From Streptosporangiaceae bacterium (GTDB lineage Bacteria > Actinomycetota > Actinomycetes > Streptosporangiales > Streptosporangiaceae), in NCBI GenBank assembly GCA_030041275.1, contig JASHOE010000303.1, forward strand, positions 1 through 64,000: 64,000 nt of DNA. Reading direction: 5' to 3'. A model generated the notes under the pieces. That model was not told the origin of the DNA. It searched no databases and saw only the letters and a list, made by a program, of their open reading frames with translations. Positions 1-8,517 of this stretch are shown here, piece after piece (position 1 is the first letter of the stretch; each line of letters opens with the position of its first letter). The position numbers and the translations under genes are program-made.

Positions 1-456
1 TGGCGGCCGCTCGTGCACATCGAAGACATCAGCCGGGCCTTCCAGGCCGTGCTCGAGGCCCCGCGTGAGCTGGTCCACGACGAGGCCTTCAACGTCGGCC
101 GCTCGGAAGACAACGTGCAGGTCAAGGACATTGCCGACCTGGTGCGCGACGCGGTGCCGGGTTCGAAGGTGTCGCTCGCCGAAAACGCCGGGCCGGACCT
201 GCGCAACTACCGCGTCGACTTCTCCAAGCTGGATGCGACTTTCCCGGACCTGAACCTGCAATGGAGCGTTCGCGACGGGGTGGATGAACTGGTCGCCGCC
301 TACTCCAAGTACGGGCTGACCTACGACGACTTCGTGTCGTCGCGGTTTGTCCGACTGCGCCGGATCCGTGAGCTCATATCCGCCGGGATCGTGGACGAGA
401 TGTTGCGTCGGCTCGCCCCCGATGACGTCTCGATTCCAGGCGCCGAGCTCGCATAA
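1..456 (+). CDS. NAD-dependent epimerase/dehydratase, C-terminal part (5' end outside window)
   Basis: The frame is open from the first base and ends at 456, so only the last 151 residues are visible. They match the C-terminal substrate-binding half of extended SDR sugar epimerases: HIEDISRAF (the usual 'V.D...a' segment), a following AFNVG segment, and a C-terminal helix that positions the sugar nucleotide. The Rossmann glycine motif and YxxxK catalytic pair would lie upstream. The flippase gene starts 10 bases later on the same strand, so the two are probably co-transcribed. It likely supplies a nucleotide sugar for the polysaccharide island. The exact substrate cannot be told from this part. 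Confidence 0.85.
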   Translation, partial: WRPLVHIEDISRAFQAVLEAPRELVHDEAFNVGRSEDNVQVKDIADLVRDAVPGSKVSLAENAGPDLRNYRVDFSKLDATFPDLNLQWSVRDGVDELVAAYSKYGLTYDDFVSSRFVRLRRIRELISAGIVDEMLRRLAPDDVSIPGAELA

Positions 457-466
457 GAGGCTGTTG

Positions 467-1828
467 ATGGCCCTGGCGGTCAGGAGGTTTCCGGCCGCGA
501 TGTCCGCCTGGCGGCTAGCGCGCCAGACGGGCCGTCGCCTTAGCTGGGGTGTCGCTGACCAGGCGATGTCCAGCATTAGCAACTTCGCAGTGAACATCTA
601 CATCGCCCGTACCTTGGGAGCCGTGCAGTACGGGGCCTTCGCGCTGGCGTACGTCACCTACGGATTCGCGGTCAATGCATCGCGAGGTCTTGGCACCGAC
701 CCGCTATTGGTCAGATTCAGCGGCACGAACCTCACGACGTGGAAGCATGCGGTCGCCAGGTGTACCGGCACTGCCACCGCCATGGGACTAGTTACCGGCG
801 CGTGCGTGCTCACCGCGAGCATGCTCTGCACCGGCACGACCAGCCTGGCTTTCCTTGCCCTTGGACTCACACTGCCGGGGCTTCTCCTGCAGGACAGCTG
901 GCGGTTTGCGTTCTTCGCCCACGGGCGTGGCGGTCAGGCATTCCTCAACGACACCATCTGGACGGTGGCGCTGATCCCGGCGCTGCTGCTGTTGCGGCGG
1001 ACGGGGCACGCGGACGTATTCTGGCTGGTCTTCGCGTGGGGCGCCGCGGCAGCCGTCGCGGCTGGCGCTGGCGCGTTGCAGGCCCGGGTCCTGCCGAGGC
1101 TGACGGGCGTGTCGGCATGGGTCTGGAGACACCGGGATCTTGGGCCGCGCTACTTTGCTGAAGGCACCATCAACAGCAGCCAGAACCAGGTTCGGAACTA
1201 CGGCATCGGCTTGATCCTGGGTCTGGCCGCCCTTGGCTATGTCCAGGCGGCCAGCACCCTGATGGGGCCGTTCATGGTCATCTTCTTCGGGATGGGCCTC
1301 GTTCTGATACCGGAAGCCGCTCGGATTCTGCGGAACTCGCCACGCCACTTCGTGCTGTTCTGTGCCTGCGCAGCCGCTGGACTCGCGCTGCTCGCAGTCG
1401 GCTGGGGTGTCGTGCTGCTGGTAGCGCTGCCCAGAGGCCTCGGGCACCTCATGCTTGGATCGCTGTGGCGGCCGACGTATCGGCTGGTACTACCGAGCAT
1501 CCTCAGCGTCATAGGCGCGTGCGTCCAGACGGGCGCCGGGGCAGGTTTGCACGCCCTGGGGACCGCCCGGCGCAGCCTGCGGGCGATGGCCATCGCTTCG
1601 GCGTTCCTCGTCGCATTCGCCCTGGCTGGTGCAGTCACCCACGGGACGCTCGGGGCGATGTACGGCACCGCGGCGGGTTCATGGGTTGGAGCGGTGCTGT
1701 ACTGGCTGCAGTTGCGCCGTGCGCTCCGGGAGTCCGACAGCGTTCCCGGACTGATCCGCGACCACGGCCGACACCGCAGACCCATGGCCGCTCAATCCCC
1801 AGACGGCGCCGCATCGCCCCCGGCTTGA
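467..1828 (+). CDS. Polysaccharide flippase (Wzx/MATE-like membrane protein)
   Basis: This 453-residue protein is almost entirely hydrophobic, with about a dozen predicted membrane segments. Its N-terminal region (WGVADQAMSSISNFAVNIYIAR, then GAVQYGAFALAY) is typical of O-antigen/teichoic-acid flippases of the MOP superfamily, which move lipid-linked glycans across the membrane. I chose the ATG at 467 because it has an AAGAGG ribosome site just upstream. The open frame extends further 5' but overlaps the epimerase and looks non-coding there. A strong hairpin terminator follows at 1877. It likely exports the glycan built by the genes of this island. A general polysaccharide-export permease is the alternative. 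Confidence 0.8.
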   Translation: MALAVRRFPAAMSAWRLARQTGRRLSWGVADQAMSSISNFAVNIYIARTLGAVQYGAFALAYVTYGFAVNASRGLGTDPLLVRFSGTNLTTWKHAVARCTGTATAMGLVTGACVLTASMLCTGTTSLAFLALGLTLPGLLLQDSWRFAFFAHGRGGQAFLNDTIWTVALIPALLLLRRTGHADVFWLVFAWGAAAAVAAGAGALQARVLPRLTGVSAWVWRHRDLGPRYFAEGTINSSQNQVRNYGIGLILGLAALGYVQAASTLMGPFMVIFFGMGLVLIPEAARILRNSPRHFVLFCACAAAGLALLAVGWGVVLLVALPRGLGHLMLGSLWRPTYRLVLPSILSVIGACVQTGAGAGLHALGTARRSLRAMAIASAFLVAFALAGAVTHGTLGAMYGTAAGSWVGAVLYWLQLRRALRESDSVPGLIRDHGRHRRPMAAQSPDGAASPPA

Positions 1829-1876
1829 CGCCGGGAGACGGCCCGCAACTGCGCGACTACCGCGGCCATGAGGGCC

Positions 1877-1916
1877 GCCGCTTAAGCGAGAAGCGTCGCT
1901 TGAGCGGCTTGTTTAT
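1877..1916. terminator. Rho-independent-type terminator between convergent genes
   Basis: A 13-bp stem (left arm 1877-1889, right arm 1896-1908, one G-T type mismatch) closes a 6-nt loop and is followed on the plus strand by TTGTTTAT. It sits 50 bases after the flippase stop and 30 bases before the stop of the convergent methyltransferase. A T-tailed hairpin of this strength is uncommon in such GC-rich DNA. The tail favours termination of plus-strand transcripts; the hairpin alone could serve the other strand. Confidence 0.75.
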
Positions 1917-1947
1917 GCCACGCTCGGCTGCCGCCTTTCGGCCGCGC

Positions 1948-2643
1948 CTACCGTCGGGGGCTGCAGATGAAGAGATATTCGACCGCGAGCTTTCGGCTGA
2001 TGATCGGAATGCGCACGTTGAGGTGCATATTAATGGTTCTGACCAGCTTCTGGCTCGGCTCCCAGTGTCCCCAGTTGTGGGATGTCGGGAAGAACCTGCG
2101 AATCCTGAAGTGCTCGGCGAGGCTACGTCGGAAGTCGTCGAACGCCTGAACGTTGCTATAGGGCCAGTAGATCACTCGCTCGCGGTGATCGAAATTCACG
2201 TAGGACACGACAAAGGTACCGCCATCGGCGATGATGCTTGCCACGTCGGCAAACTTCTGGCTCTGAAATTTGCCGACGTACTCGAAAACACCCTGGGCGA
2301 CGACAACATCAAACTGACGACCGTCAAACGCGATCGGCGACCTGAGAAAGTCAGTCTCGCGAAGGTTCGGTGACCGACTCTGTATCGCGATGTCGATGCC
2401 GTAATAGTCGATATTGGGCTGCAGGAGCGACGCCAGCGTCGCCGGCCCGCAGCCGACGTCCAGGAGCGTGCACTCCCGGCCAGCAACCATCTTGTTAACC
2501 AGGCGCGCCACTTTGTCCATGCGATAATGCGGCCGACTGTAATTCAGATTCTCTGTGATCCAGAAGTCCCGTTTGTAGAGCATACCTGCCGGGCCACTGC
2601 TGCTACGGTCCGCCGGCTCAGCGCCCAGAGGAGATTCGATCAT
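1948..2643 (-). CDS. Class I SAM-dependent methyltransferase
   Basis: A 231-residue protein with the SAM-binding motif I LLDVGCGPA (about residues 59-67), an acidic motif II (YYGIDIA) and a motif near VVVAQGVFEYVG, in the order usual for Rossmann-fold methyltransferases. No membrane segment is seen. It lies 24 bases downstream of the pyruvyltransferase on the same strand, so the two form a small operon, convergent with the flippase. Its substrate is probably a sugar or glycan intermediate of the island, inferred only from location. Base composition is a little richer in A/T than its neighbours, as is common in polysaccharide loci. Confidence 0.8.
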   Translation of the reverse strand: MIESPLGAEPADRSSSGPAGMLYKRDFWITENLNYSRPHYRMDKVARLVNKMVAGRECTLLDVGCGPATLASLLQPNIDYYGIDIAIQSRSPNLRETDFLRSPIAFDGRQFDVVVAQGVFEYVGKFQSQKFADVASIIADGGTFVVSYVNFDHRERVIYWPYSNVQAFDDFRRSLAEHFRIRRFFPTSHNWGHWEPSQKLVRTINMHLNVRIPIISRKLAVEYLFICSPRR

Positions 2644-2667
2644 GGCGTCTTCCTGTGACTAGTGTTA

Positions 2668-3954
2668 CTAGCTGCGGGCGGTGACAGTCGCTGGTCCGGA
2701 GAACTCGGAAGGCGTGGCTGAGAAGAGTACTGCAGACAATTCAGCGAACTGCTCGCGCAGTAGACGCTCATTCCGGATATTACAGTCGTCCAGCGTCTTT
2801 CGCAGCTCGGCTGAACGGCTCTCCAGCTCCTTAAATTGCCCGATCAGCAACTGAGCATCGAGCGTATGGACTGACAGGCAGAACTCAGCCAGACCCATGT
2901 CTGCCATCAGGGCAGTGTGTTTGGCCGAGTAACCTATTGCGATGGTCGGCTTACGAAGCTTCAAGGCGCCAAGGACATTGTGGAAGCGAATGGCTACAAC
3001 GCTGGACGCCGGTTGAATGGCAGCCAGAACATCGTCGAAAGTGGCTACTTGTGCCGCGACGATCTGCGATGGATCCAGATCCGGGCGGTACTGGCGCAGG
3101 TCCGCGATAATTTCTTGAACGATGTGATCATCAGAGGCGTGGGTGTCGCCGATGAGGAGCCGGACCTGCCGGCCGTCATCCACCAGCCAGCGGACGAATG
3201 TTTTCATCTGCTCCACGTACCGCGAGTGGATCTCGTCGGCTTCGCGGCGGTCGTCATTGGACCCGTAGTACCCCATGACACCAACACATACGACGCTGGG
3301 ATCCCCGAGATCCTGCCCCGGCGTTGGCAGAGCAAAGGCGACATCCGGGTAGACGCGGTCGGCCGCGGTATCGACGCCCTGTTGTTGCATGGCGGTGCGC
3401 GACGGGATATTCCGATAGGAGCGGTAGGCAGCCAGCTGCGCTGACCGGGTATAGAACCAGCGAATCCAGCGCTGCTGAATCACCCCGGCCCCGACACTCA
3501 CGAAGGCGACTTTGGTTCCGAAGACCCGCCCGCTGATGCTGAGCAGGAACATGGCGTAGGGAAAGCCCCAGGCGCGTATGGGCAAGCTGGTCTCGAGTAC
3601 GCCCATGCCGGGAATGATGACCGCGTCGTGACGCCGGACCCACCAGCTGATCCGGACTATATCGATACCTTTACCCAGCAGCTTCATCATCGTGGTAGCG
3701 GCGCCGTCGGCATCGTCGGCGAAGCGCTGGTGCCAGAGCATGGGCACAGCCGGGATGCCATAGGCAGCTGTCAGCTCGTTGAAGCCACCGGTCATGGCGT
3801 CCACGATGGCGTCGGGAAAGTCGTCGTGCAGGTAGTTGAGTATGGCGTCCATCGAGGCATCGTTGCCGATGTTGCCAGTGCCCAGATTTCCAAAAAGGCC
3901 GACTCGCGGCGCGCTGCTGGACGGCTGGCGCTGCAACCGCGTCCTTCTGCTCAC
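2668..3954 (-). CDS. Polysaccharide pyruvyl transferase family protein
   Basis: The 428-residue protein begins after a short basic leader with VGLFGNLGTGNIGNDA, the N-terminal signature of the CsaB/WcaK pyruvyltransferase family, and continues with the family's DAVIIPGMG and VAIRFHN segments (the last near the C-terminal half, IRFHNVLGALK). Members transfer pyruvate from phosphoenolpyruvate to form ketal groups on glycans. The start is a GTG at 3954 with GGAGG about 11 bases upstream. It is divergent from the heptose operon across about 400 bases. A pyruvylated glycan would be a ligand for SLH-like or lectin proteins, but that is inference. Confidence 0.85.
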   Translation of the reverse strand: MSRRTRLQRQPSSSAPRVGLFGNLGTGNIGNDASMDAILNYLHDDFPDAIVDAMTGGFNELTAAYGIPAVPMLWHQRFADDADGAATTMMKLLGKGIDIVRISWWVRRHDAVIIPGMGVLETSLPIRAWGFPYAMFLLSISGRVFGTKVAFVSVGAGVIQQRWIRWFYTRSAQLAAYRSYRNIPSRTAMQQQGVDTAADRVYPDVAFALPTPGQDLGDPSVVCVGVMGYYGSNDDRREADEIHSRYVEQMKTFVRWLVDDGRQVRLLIGDTHASDDHIVQEIIADLRQYRPDLDPSQIVAAQVATFDDVLAAIQPASSVVAIRFHNVLGALKLRKPTIAIGYSAKHTALMADMGLAEFCLSVHTLDAQLLIGQFKELESRSAELRKTLDDCNIRNERLLREQFAELSAVLFSATPSEFSGPATVTARS

Positions 3955-4360
3955 GACGGGGACATCCTCCGAGGTCAGGAAGCGGCAGCCAGCACGGCGC
4001 CGCAGAAATCAAGATCCGAGACAGCCGAGTCCTGATACGCCCAGCCTCGAGCTGTCGTGATCTTTACGATTTCATGGAAAGGGATTGATGCGCGGACAAT
4101 CCACCGGGGCGTGTTCCGGAGCGGCCGCCGTGGCGGTGCCGCCTGGGTGCCGCGCGGCGGCGAGCGCTTGACTGGCCGCTAGCAGATCCAGGGCAGGTCG
4201 CCATGGTCCGTATCACCGGCGCGGCTAGAAGCTCTCATGCCTGGGGGGACATGACGTGGCAGGGCTCAACTGGCCGGCACCGGCGAACTGGGTCCGTGGG
4301 CTGCGCCGCGCCCTGTCGAGCCTCACGCCACCATGTTGCTCGCCGGACGGAGCAGGTTGA
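3955..4360. other. Intergenic region between divergent pyruvyltransferase and heptose operon
   Basis: About 400 bases without a convincing gene. Codon-position bias is weak in all frames. It must carry the promoters for both divergent units; the only A/T-rich patch lies near 4,055-4,095. I see no convincing -35/-10 pair, riboswitch or terminator. Confidence 0.5.
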
Positions 4361-4927
4361 ATGGACGCCAAGCAGGGCACGCGCTTGCGGCCCGGCATCC
4401 TGCTCGATCGCGACGGCACGATCATCGTTGACCACGGATACGTTGGCTCGGTCGACCGGGTCGAATTCATCGACGGCGCTCCGGATGCGATTGCCGCATT
4501 CAATAAGGCGGGCATCCCCGTTGCCGTGGTGACCAACCAGTCGGGGGTCGCCCGGGGTCTGTACGGAATCGACGACGTTGACCGAGTGCACCAGCACATC
4601 GAAGCTCAGCTGGCAACGTACGGCGCGCACATCGACCTCTTTCTGTATTGCCCGTACCATCCGGCGGGAATAGTGGCGGCATTCGCTCGTGGCAGCGAGG
4701 ACCGTAAGCCAAGACCCGGCATGGCGAACGCCGCGGCCTGCGCGCTGAACCTTGACCTGAGCGCGTCGTGGGTGGTCGGCGACCGGCCGGAGGACATCGG
4801 ACTCGCCAAGGCAGTCGGGGCATCCGCGGTCTATCTGGGCGCTGACAATTACCAGTGCAAGGGAGTGTGGTCGTTCCCTGGACTTGCCGCCGCGGCCCCG
4901 TTCATCGTCAAGCAGGTCACACAATGA
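4361..4927 (+). CDS. gmhB: D-glycero-D-manno-heptose 1,7-bisphosphate phosphatase-like HAD hydrolase
   Basis: A 188-residue HAD-IIIA phosphatase with LLDRDGTI (nucleophile Asp16 and Asp18), VVTNQSG (57-62), RKPRPG (115-120) and GDRPED (140-145), the usual GmhB order and length. It removes the 7-phosphate or 1-phosphate equivalent in heptose activation. The start has GGAG 8 bases upstream. The gene overlaps gmhA by ATGA. The zinc loop of classical GmhB (Cys-x-His ... Cys-x-Cys) is mostly absent: CPYH at 97-100 keeps the first Cys, but the residue aligning with the first His is Tyr, and the later Cys pair is missing. A histidinol-phosphatase-like role is possible, but the gmhA neighbour argues for heptose. 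Confidence 0.85.
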   Translation: MDAKQGTRLRPGILLDRDGTIIVDHGYVGSVDRVEFIDGAPDAIAAFNKAGIPVAVVTNQSGVARGLYGIDDVDRVHQHIEAQLATYGAHIDLFLYCPYHPAGIVAAFARGSEDRKPRPGMANAAACALNLDLSASWVVGDRPEDIGLAKAVGASAVYLGADNYQCKGVWSFPGLAAAAPFIVKQVTQ

Positions 4928-5595
4928 GTGCTGGATACGATGTTCGGGCTCTCGAATCGGCCGCCGGGAGCTCGGTCAAGTTTCCGATCGGACCGTATGC
5001 GAACGCGCAGTCCTACTTCGACGCCTACGCCGAGGAGATGGCCAGGGCCGCCAAGTCAATCGACCCCGCGATGTTTGACCGGGCCGCGGCGACCTTGCTC
5101 GATGCCTACCAGCGCGGTGCTCGCATCTTCGCCTGCGGGAACGGGGGGTCCGCGTCCATCGCGAACCACATGCAGTGCGACCATACGAAGGGTGTCCGGA
5201 CGGCCACCGACCTCAGCCCGCACGTGCTCAGCCTCAGCGCGAACGTCGAGCTGATCACCGCGATCGCGAACGACAACGGCTACGAGAACGTCTTCGTTTA
5301 CCAGCTTCAGTCTCAGTCGGAGCCGGGTGACGTCCTCCTCGCAGTCTCCTCGTCAGGTCGTTCGCCCAATATCGTCCGCGCGCTCACCTGGGCTCGCGAC
5401 AACGGGCTGCGGACCATCGCCATCACCGGCTTTGACGGCGGCCCCGCGCGGACTGCCGCCGAGGTCAGCGTCCACATCGAGTGCGCGAACTACGGCATCG
5501 TGGAGGACTTGCACCAGGCCATGATGCACGCCCTGGCGCAGTACATCCGGCAGTCGCGAATGACGGCAGACGCGATTTCGGTGACCGTGTTCTGA
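4924..5595 (+). CDS. gmhA: Sedoheptulose-7-phosphate isomerase
   Basis: A 223-residue SIS-domain protein with CGNGGSASIANH (71-82), CDHTKG (85-90), the SSSGRSPNI phosphosugar-binding segment, and a C-terminal LHQAMMHAL carrying the catalytic-type His. This is the GmhA pattern: it converts sedoheptulose 7-phosphate to D-glycero-D-manno-heptose 7-phosphate in the cytoplasm. Its ATG overlaps the gmhB stop as ATGA, so translation is probably coupled. It is followed 95 bases later by an epimerase gene. Function is well supported by both motifs and neighbours. Confidence 0.93.
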   Translation: MSAGYDVRALESAAGSSVKFPIGPYANAQSYFDAYAEEMARAAKSIDPAMFDRAAATLLDAYQRGARIFACGNGGSASIANHMQCDHTKGVRTATDLSPHVLSLSANVELITAIANDNGYENVFVYQLQSQSEPGDVLLAVSSSGRSPNIVRALTWARDNGLRTIAITGFDGGPARTAAEVSVHIECANYGIVEDLHQAMMHALAQYIRQSRMTADAISVTVF

Positions 5596-5690
5596 ATGAC
5601 AACAGCCGGCGGAAAGCCCGGCACCAGGCGAACGCCGGGTGCCTCGAGATACCCAGAGCGCAACCGCGAACGCAGGGAGGACAGCGCGGA

Positions 5691-6803
5691 ATGAAGATCC
5701 TGGTGACTGGCGGCGCCGGGTTTATCGGTTCGCACACGTGCGATCGGCTGCTGTCCATGGGCCACGAAGTGGTCGTGCTCGACGCGCTAACCCCGCCGGT
5801 TCACCGGGACGGGCAGCCGGCGTATCTGAGCATGGAAGCCGACTTCTACGTCGGCGATGTACGCAACCGCGATCTTGTTACTAACCTTCTCCGCCGGGTC
5901 GACGCCGTTTACCACTTCGCCGCCTACCAGGACTACTTGCCCGATTTCTCAAGATTCTCCGACGTGAACGTCGTGTCAACGGCTCTGCTGTACGAGATCA
6001 TCGTGGCCGAGCGGCTCGACCTCGCCCGGGTCGTGGTCGCCTCGTCGCAGTCGGCGATGGGTGAAGGGCTCTACTGGTGCCCAGTCGATGGCGAGCAGAC
6101 GCCCGGTATGCGGCCCGAGAGCGCTCTTGCGGCGAGCCAGTGGGACATCCCCTGCCCGGCCTGTGGCGGCCCGCTCGAACTCCGGCCCACCCCTGAGCGC
6201 GTCTCGCATCCGCAGAACGCCTACGGCATGTCCAAGCTCGGCGAGGAAATGGTCGCCATCAACCTAGGGCGGCGGTACGACATCCCCACCGTCGCGCTCA
6301 GGTACAGCATCGTCCAGGGTCCGCGACAGTCGGTGTACAACGCCTACTCGGGGGCGTGCCGTATCTTCTGTCTGAGCTACCTGCTGGGCCGGGCCCCCAC
6401 GCTCTATGAGGACGGCGGGGCAATCCGCGACTACGTCAACATCGACGACGTCGTGGACGCGAACGTTCTTGTGCTGTCAGACGACCGCGCCGTGGGATGC
6501 GTCTTCAACGTCGGCGGTGGCCAGGCGGTGACCACGAGGGAGTTTGCGGACGTCGTCATGCGCCAGTACGGGTCCGCGCTGCCTGGCGTGGTGACCGGGG
6601 AGTACCGCTTCGGCGACACCCGCCACATCCTGTCGGAGATCGCAGCGCTGCGGGCGCTGGGCTGGGAACCCCGCCGGACTCCGGCGGACTCGGTGGCGGC
6701 GTACGCCGCGTGGCTCGACGGCATGGACGGTCTCGACGGGGTGCTTGCCGAAGCCGACCGACGGATGCGGGCTCTTGGCGTGGTCAGGAAGGCGGGGACA
6801 TGA
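5691..6803 (+). CDS. NAD-dependent sugar epimerase, dTDP-L-rhamnose 4-epimerase-like with Cys-containing insert
   Basis: A 370-residue extended SDR with TGGAGFIGSH (6-15), ASSQSAM around 118-122 and the catalytic YGMSK (178-182). Between the Ser and Tyr motifs it has an insert with C130 and CPAC (155-158), and a later VQGPRQS segment. This layout recalls dTDP-L-rhamnose 4-epimerases and related enzymes that carry a small metal-binding-like insert; that comparison is from memory. The ATG follows a GGAGG-type ribosome site, and the stop overlaps the next gene as ATGA. Lying inside the heptose operon, it may instead epimerise the activated heptose. Substrate undecided. Confidence 0.85.
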   Translation: MKILVTGGAGFIGSHTCDRLLSMGHEVVVLDALTPPVHRDGQPAYLSMEADFYVGDVRNRDLVTNLLRRVDAVYHFAAYQDYLPDFSRFSDVNVVSTALLYEIIVAERLDLARVVVASSQSAMGEGLYWCPVDGEQTPGMRPESALAASQWDIPCPACGGPLELRPTPERVSHPQNAYGMSKLGEEMVAINLGRRYDIPTVALRYSIVQGPRQSVYNAYSGACRIFCLSYLLGRAPTLYEDGGAIRDYVNIDDVVDANVLVLSDDRAVGCVFNVGGGQAVTTREFADVVMRQYGSALPGVVTGEYRFGDTRHILSEIAALRALGWEPRRTPADSVAAYAAWLDGMDGLDGVLAEADRRMRALGVVRKAGT

Positions 6804-7504
6804 AGGCCTTCCTGCTCGCGGCCGGTCTGGGGAGCAGGCTGAGACCGCTCACCGACACGATCCCCAAATGCATGGTGCCGATCGACGGCCGGCCGATGCT
6901 CGACATCTGGCTCGACTCGCTGGATCACGCGGGGGTCGACGAGGTCCTCGTCAACCTCCATCACCTGCCGGACGCGGTGCGCCGCCACCTAGACGGGCGG
7001 GACGCGCCGCCGGCCGTGCGGGCGTTCTTCGAGCCGGAACTCCTCGGCAGCGCCGGTACGCTCGCCGCCAACCGCGCGTGGGTCGCGTCCGACGAGATGT
7101 TCCTGGCCTGCTATGCCGACAACCTCACTGACTTCGACCTGCGGACCCTCGTCCAAACGCACCGGGAGCGCGGCCTGCTCGCGACGCTGACCGTCTTCCA
7201 TTCCGACCGGCCGTCCGCCGGGGGCGTCGTGGAAATCGACGCATCGGGATTGGTGATCGGCTTCGCCGAGAAGCCGGTCCATCCGGTCTCCGATCTGGTC
7301 AACGCCGGGATGTACGCCTTCCACCCGGACGTGCTCGATGAGATCGGCGACCCACCGCGTGACATCGGCTACGACCTGCTGCCGCGGCTGGTGGGCCGGG
7401 CCGTTGCCATCCCGGTCGAGGGCTACCTCCGCGACGTCGGAACGCTCGAGGGGTACGAGCGGGCCCAGCAGGAATGGCTAGCGCGAGCTCGGGTCCGGGC
7501 ATGA
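6800..7504 (+). CDS. hddC: Heptose-1-phosphate nucleotidyltransferase (HddC-like)
   Basis: A 234-residue nucleotidyltransferase with the N-terminal signature LAAGLGSRLRPLT (6-18), PKCMVPI, ADNLTDFD at the metal/nucleotide site, and EKP (FAEKPVHP) in the middle. It matches sugar-1-phosphate nucleotidyltransferases such as HddC, which activates D-glycero-alpha-D-manno-heptose 1-phosphate with GTP. Its ATG overlaps the epimerase stop and its own stop overlaps the kinase start, both as ATGA. Assignment to heptose rests on the flanking gmhA, gmhB and kinase; the nucleotide (GDP, ADP or other) cannot be read from sequence. Confidence 0.85.
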   Translation: MKAFLLAAGLGSRLRPLTDTIPKCMVPIDGRPMLDIWLDSLDHAGVDEVLVNLHHLPDAVRRHLDGRDAPPAVRAFFEPELLGSAGTLAANRAWVASDEMFLACYADNLTDFDLRTLVQTHRERGLLATLTVFHSDRPSAGGVVEIDASGLVIGFAEKPVHPVSDLVNAGMYAFHPDVLDEIGDPPRDIGYDLLPRLVGRAVAIPVEGYLRDVGTLEGYERAQQEWLARARVRA

Positions 7505-8493
7505 TTATCACCCAGACGCCGCTGCGAATCGGCCTGCTGGGCGGCGGCACGGACTTGCCCGATTACTACCGCACGCACGGCGGCAGGGTACTCAACTGCG
7601 CCATCGACAAGTACATCTATGTGATCGTCAAGCAGCGGTTCGATGACGAGATTTACGTCAACTACTCGAAGAAGGAGATCGTCTCCCGCGTCGAGGACCT
7701 GGAGCACGAGCTGGTCCGCGAGGCGATGTGGATGACGGGAGTGACGAGCGGCGTGGAGATCACCACGCTGGCGGATATCCCTTCTGCGGGCGGCTCTGGC
7801 CTCGGCTCTTCGTCTGCGGTGACTGTCGGCTTGCTACACGCGCTATTCGCCTACCGCGGCCGGCAGGTGACGGCCGAAGAACTGGCCGATCGCGCCTGTA
7901 CCATCGAAATCGACCGCCGCGGCAAGCCCATCGGCAAGCAGGACCAGTACATCGCCGCCTACGGCGGTATCCGGGACATCCGGTTCGGGCCCGGCGATCA
8001 GGTGGTTGCCGAGGAACTCGAGCTCGCTCCGGCCGACCGCCGCGACTTGCAACGGCACATCATGCTCTTCTACACCGGGGTCACCAGGAGCGCGAACTCG
8101 ATCCTGGCCGAGCAGACTGCCAATATCGGAACGACGCGTGATCAGCTCGACACGCTCCGAGATCTCGCCGGTCTGGCCGTCGAGCGACTACGCTGCGGGG
8201 ACGTGGACGCGGTCGGGGAGGCGATGCGCAAGGGCTGGGAGGCCAAGCGGCAGCTGGCCGCTGGCATCTCGAACGCTCACGTGGACTCAGCGGTCGAGCG
8301 CGCGCTGGCAGCCGGCGCGACTGGCGCGAAGCTGACTGGGGCAGGCGGGGGCGGCTTTTTGCTGGTGATGTGCCCTATAGAGCGGCAGCGGGCGGTCCGG
8401 CTGAGCTTGGCGGACATGCGGGAACTGCCGGTGAAGCTGGACCGGCTCGGATCTCGGATCGTGCTCAACGTGACAAGGGACATTTGGGGCTAA
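7501..8493 (+). CDS. hddA: D-glycero-D-manno-heptose-7-phosphate kinase (GHMP family, HddA-like)
   Basis: The 330-residue protein has a GHMP-kinase N-terminus (PLRIGLLGGGTDLPDYY), the ATP-binding loop AGGSGLGSSSAV (96-107) and the C-terminal KLTGAGGGGFLL. This fits HddA, which phosphorylates heptose 7-phosphate at C1. I take the ATG at 7501, forming an ATGA overlap with hddC, rather than an ATG 27 bases upstream inside hddC. It completes the set gmhA, hddA, gmhB, hddC needed for an activated heptose. A fucokinase-like alternative exists for the family but is unlikely here. Confidence 0.9.
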   Translation: MIITQTPLRIGLLGGGTDLPDYYRTHGGRVLNCAIDKYIYVIVKQRFDDEIYVNYSKKEIVSRVEDLEHELVREAMWMTGVTSGVEITTLADIPSAGGSGLGSSSAVTVGLLHALFAYRGRQVTAEELADRACTIEIDRRGKPIGKQDQYIAAYGGIRDIRFGPGDQVVAEELELAPADRRDLQRHIMLFYTGVTRSANSILAEQTANIGTTRDQLDTLRDLAGLAVERLRCGDVDAVGEAMRKGWEAKRQLAAGISNAHVDSAVERALAAGATGAKLTGAGGGGFLLVMCPIERQRAVRLSLADMRELPVKLDRLGSRIVLNVTRDIWG

Positions 8494-8517
8494 CGACGAC
8501 GACGGGTCCCGATTAAC

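Noticed and set aside
1465..2373. A 302-codon open frame on the plus strand across the flippase end and the methyltransferase
   Set aside because: It runs over two well-supported genes and the terminator in between, and its product looks like low-complexity GC-driven sequence.
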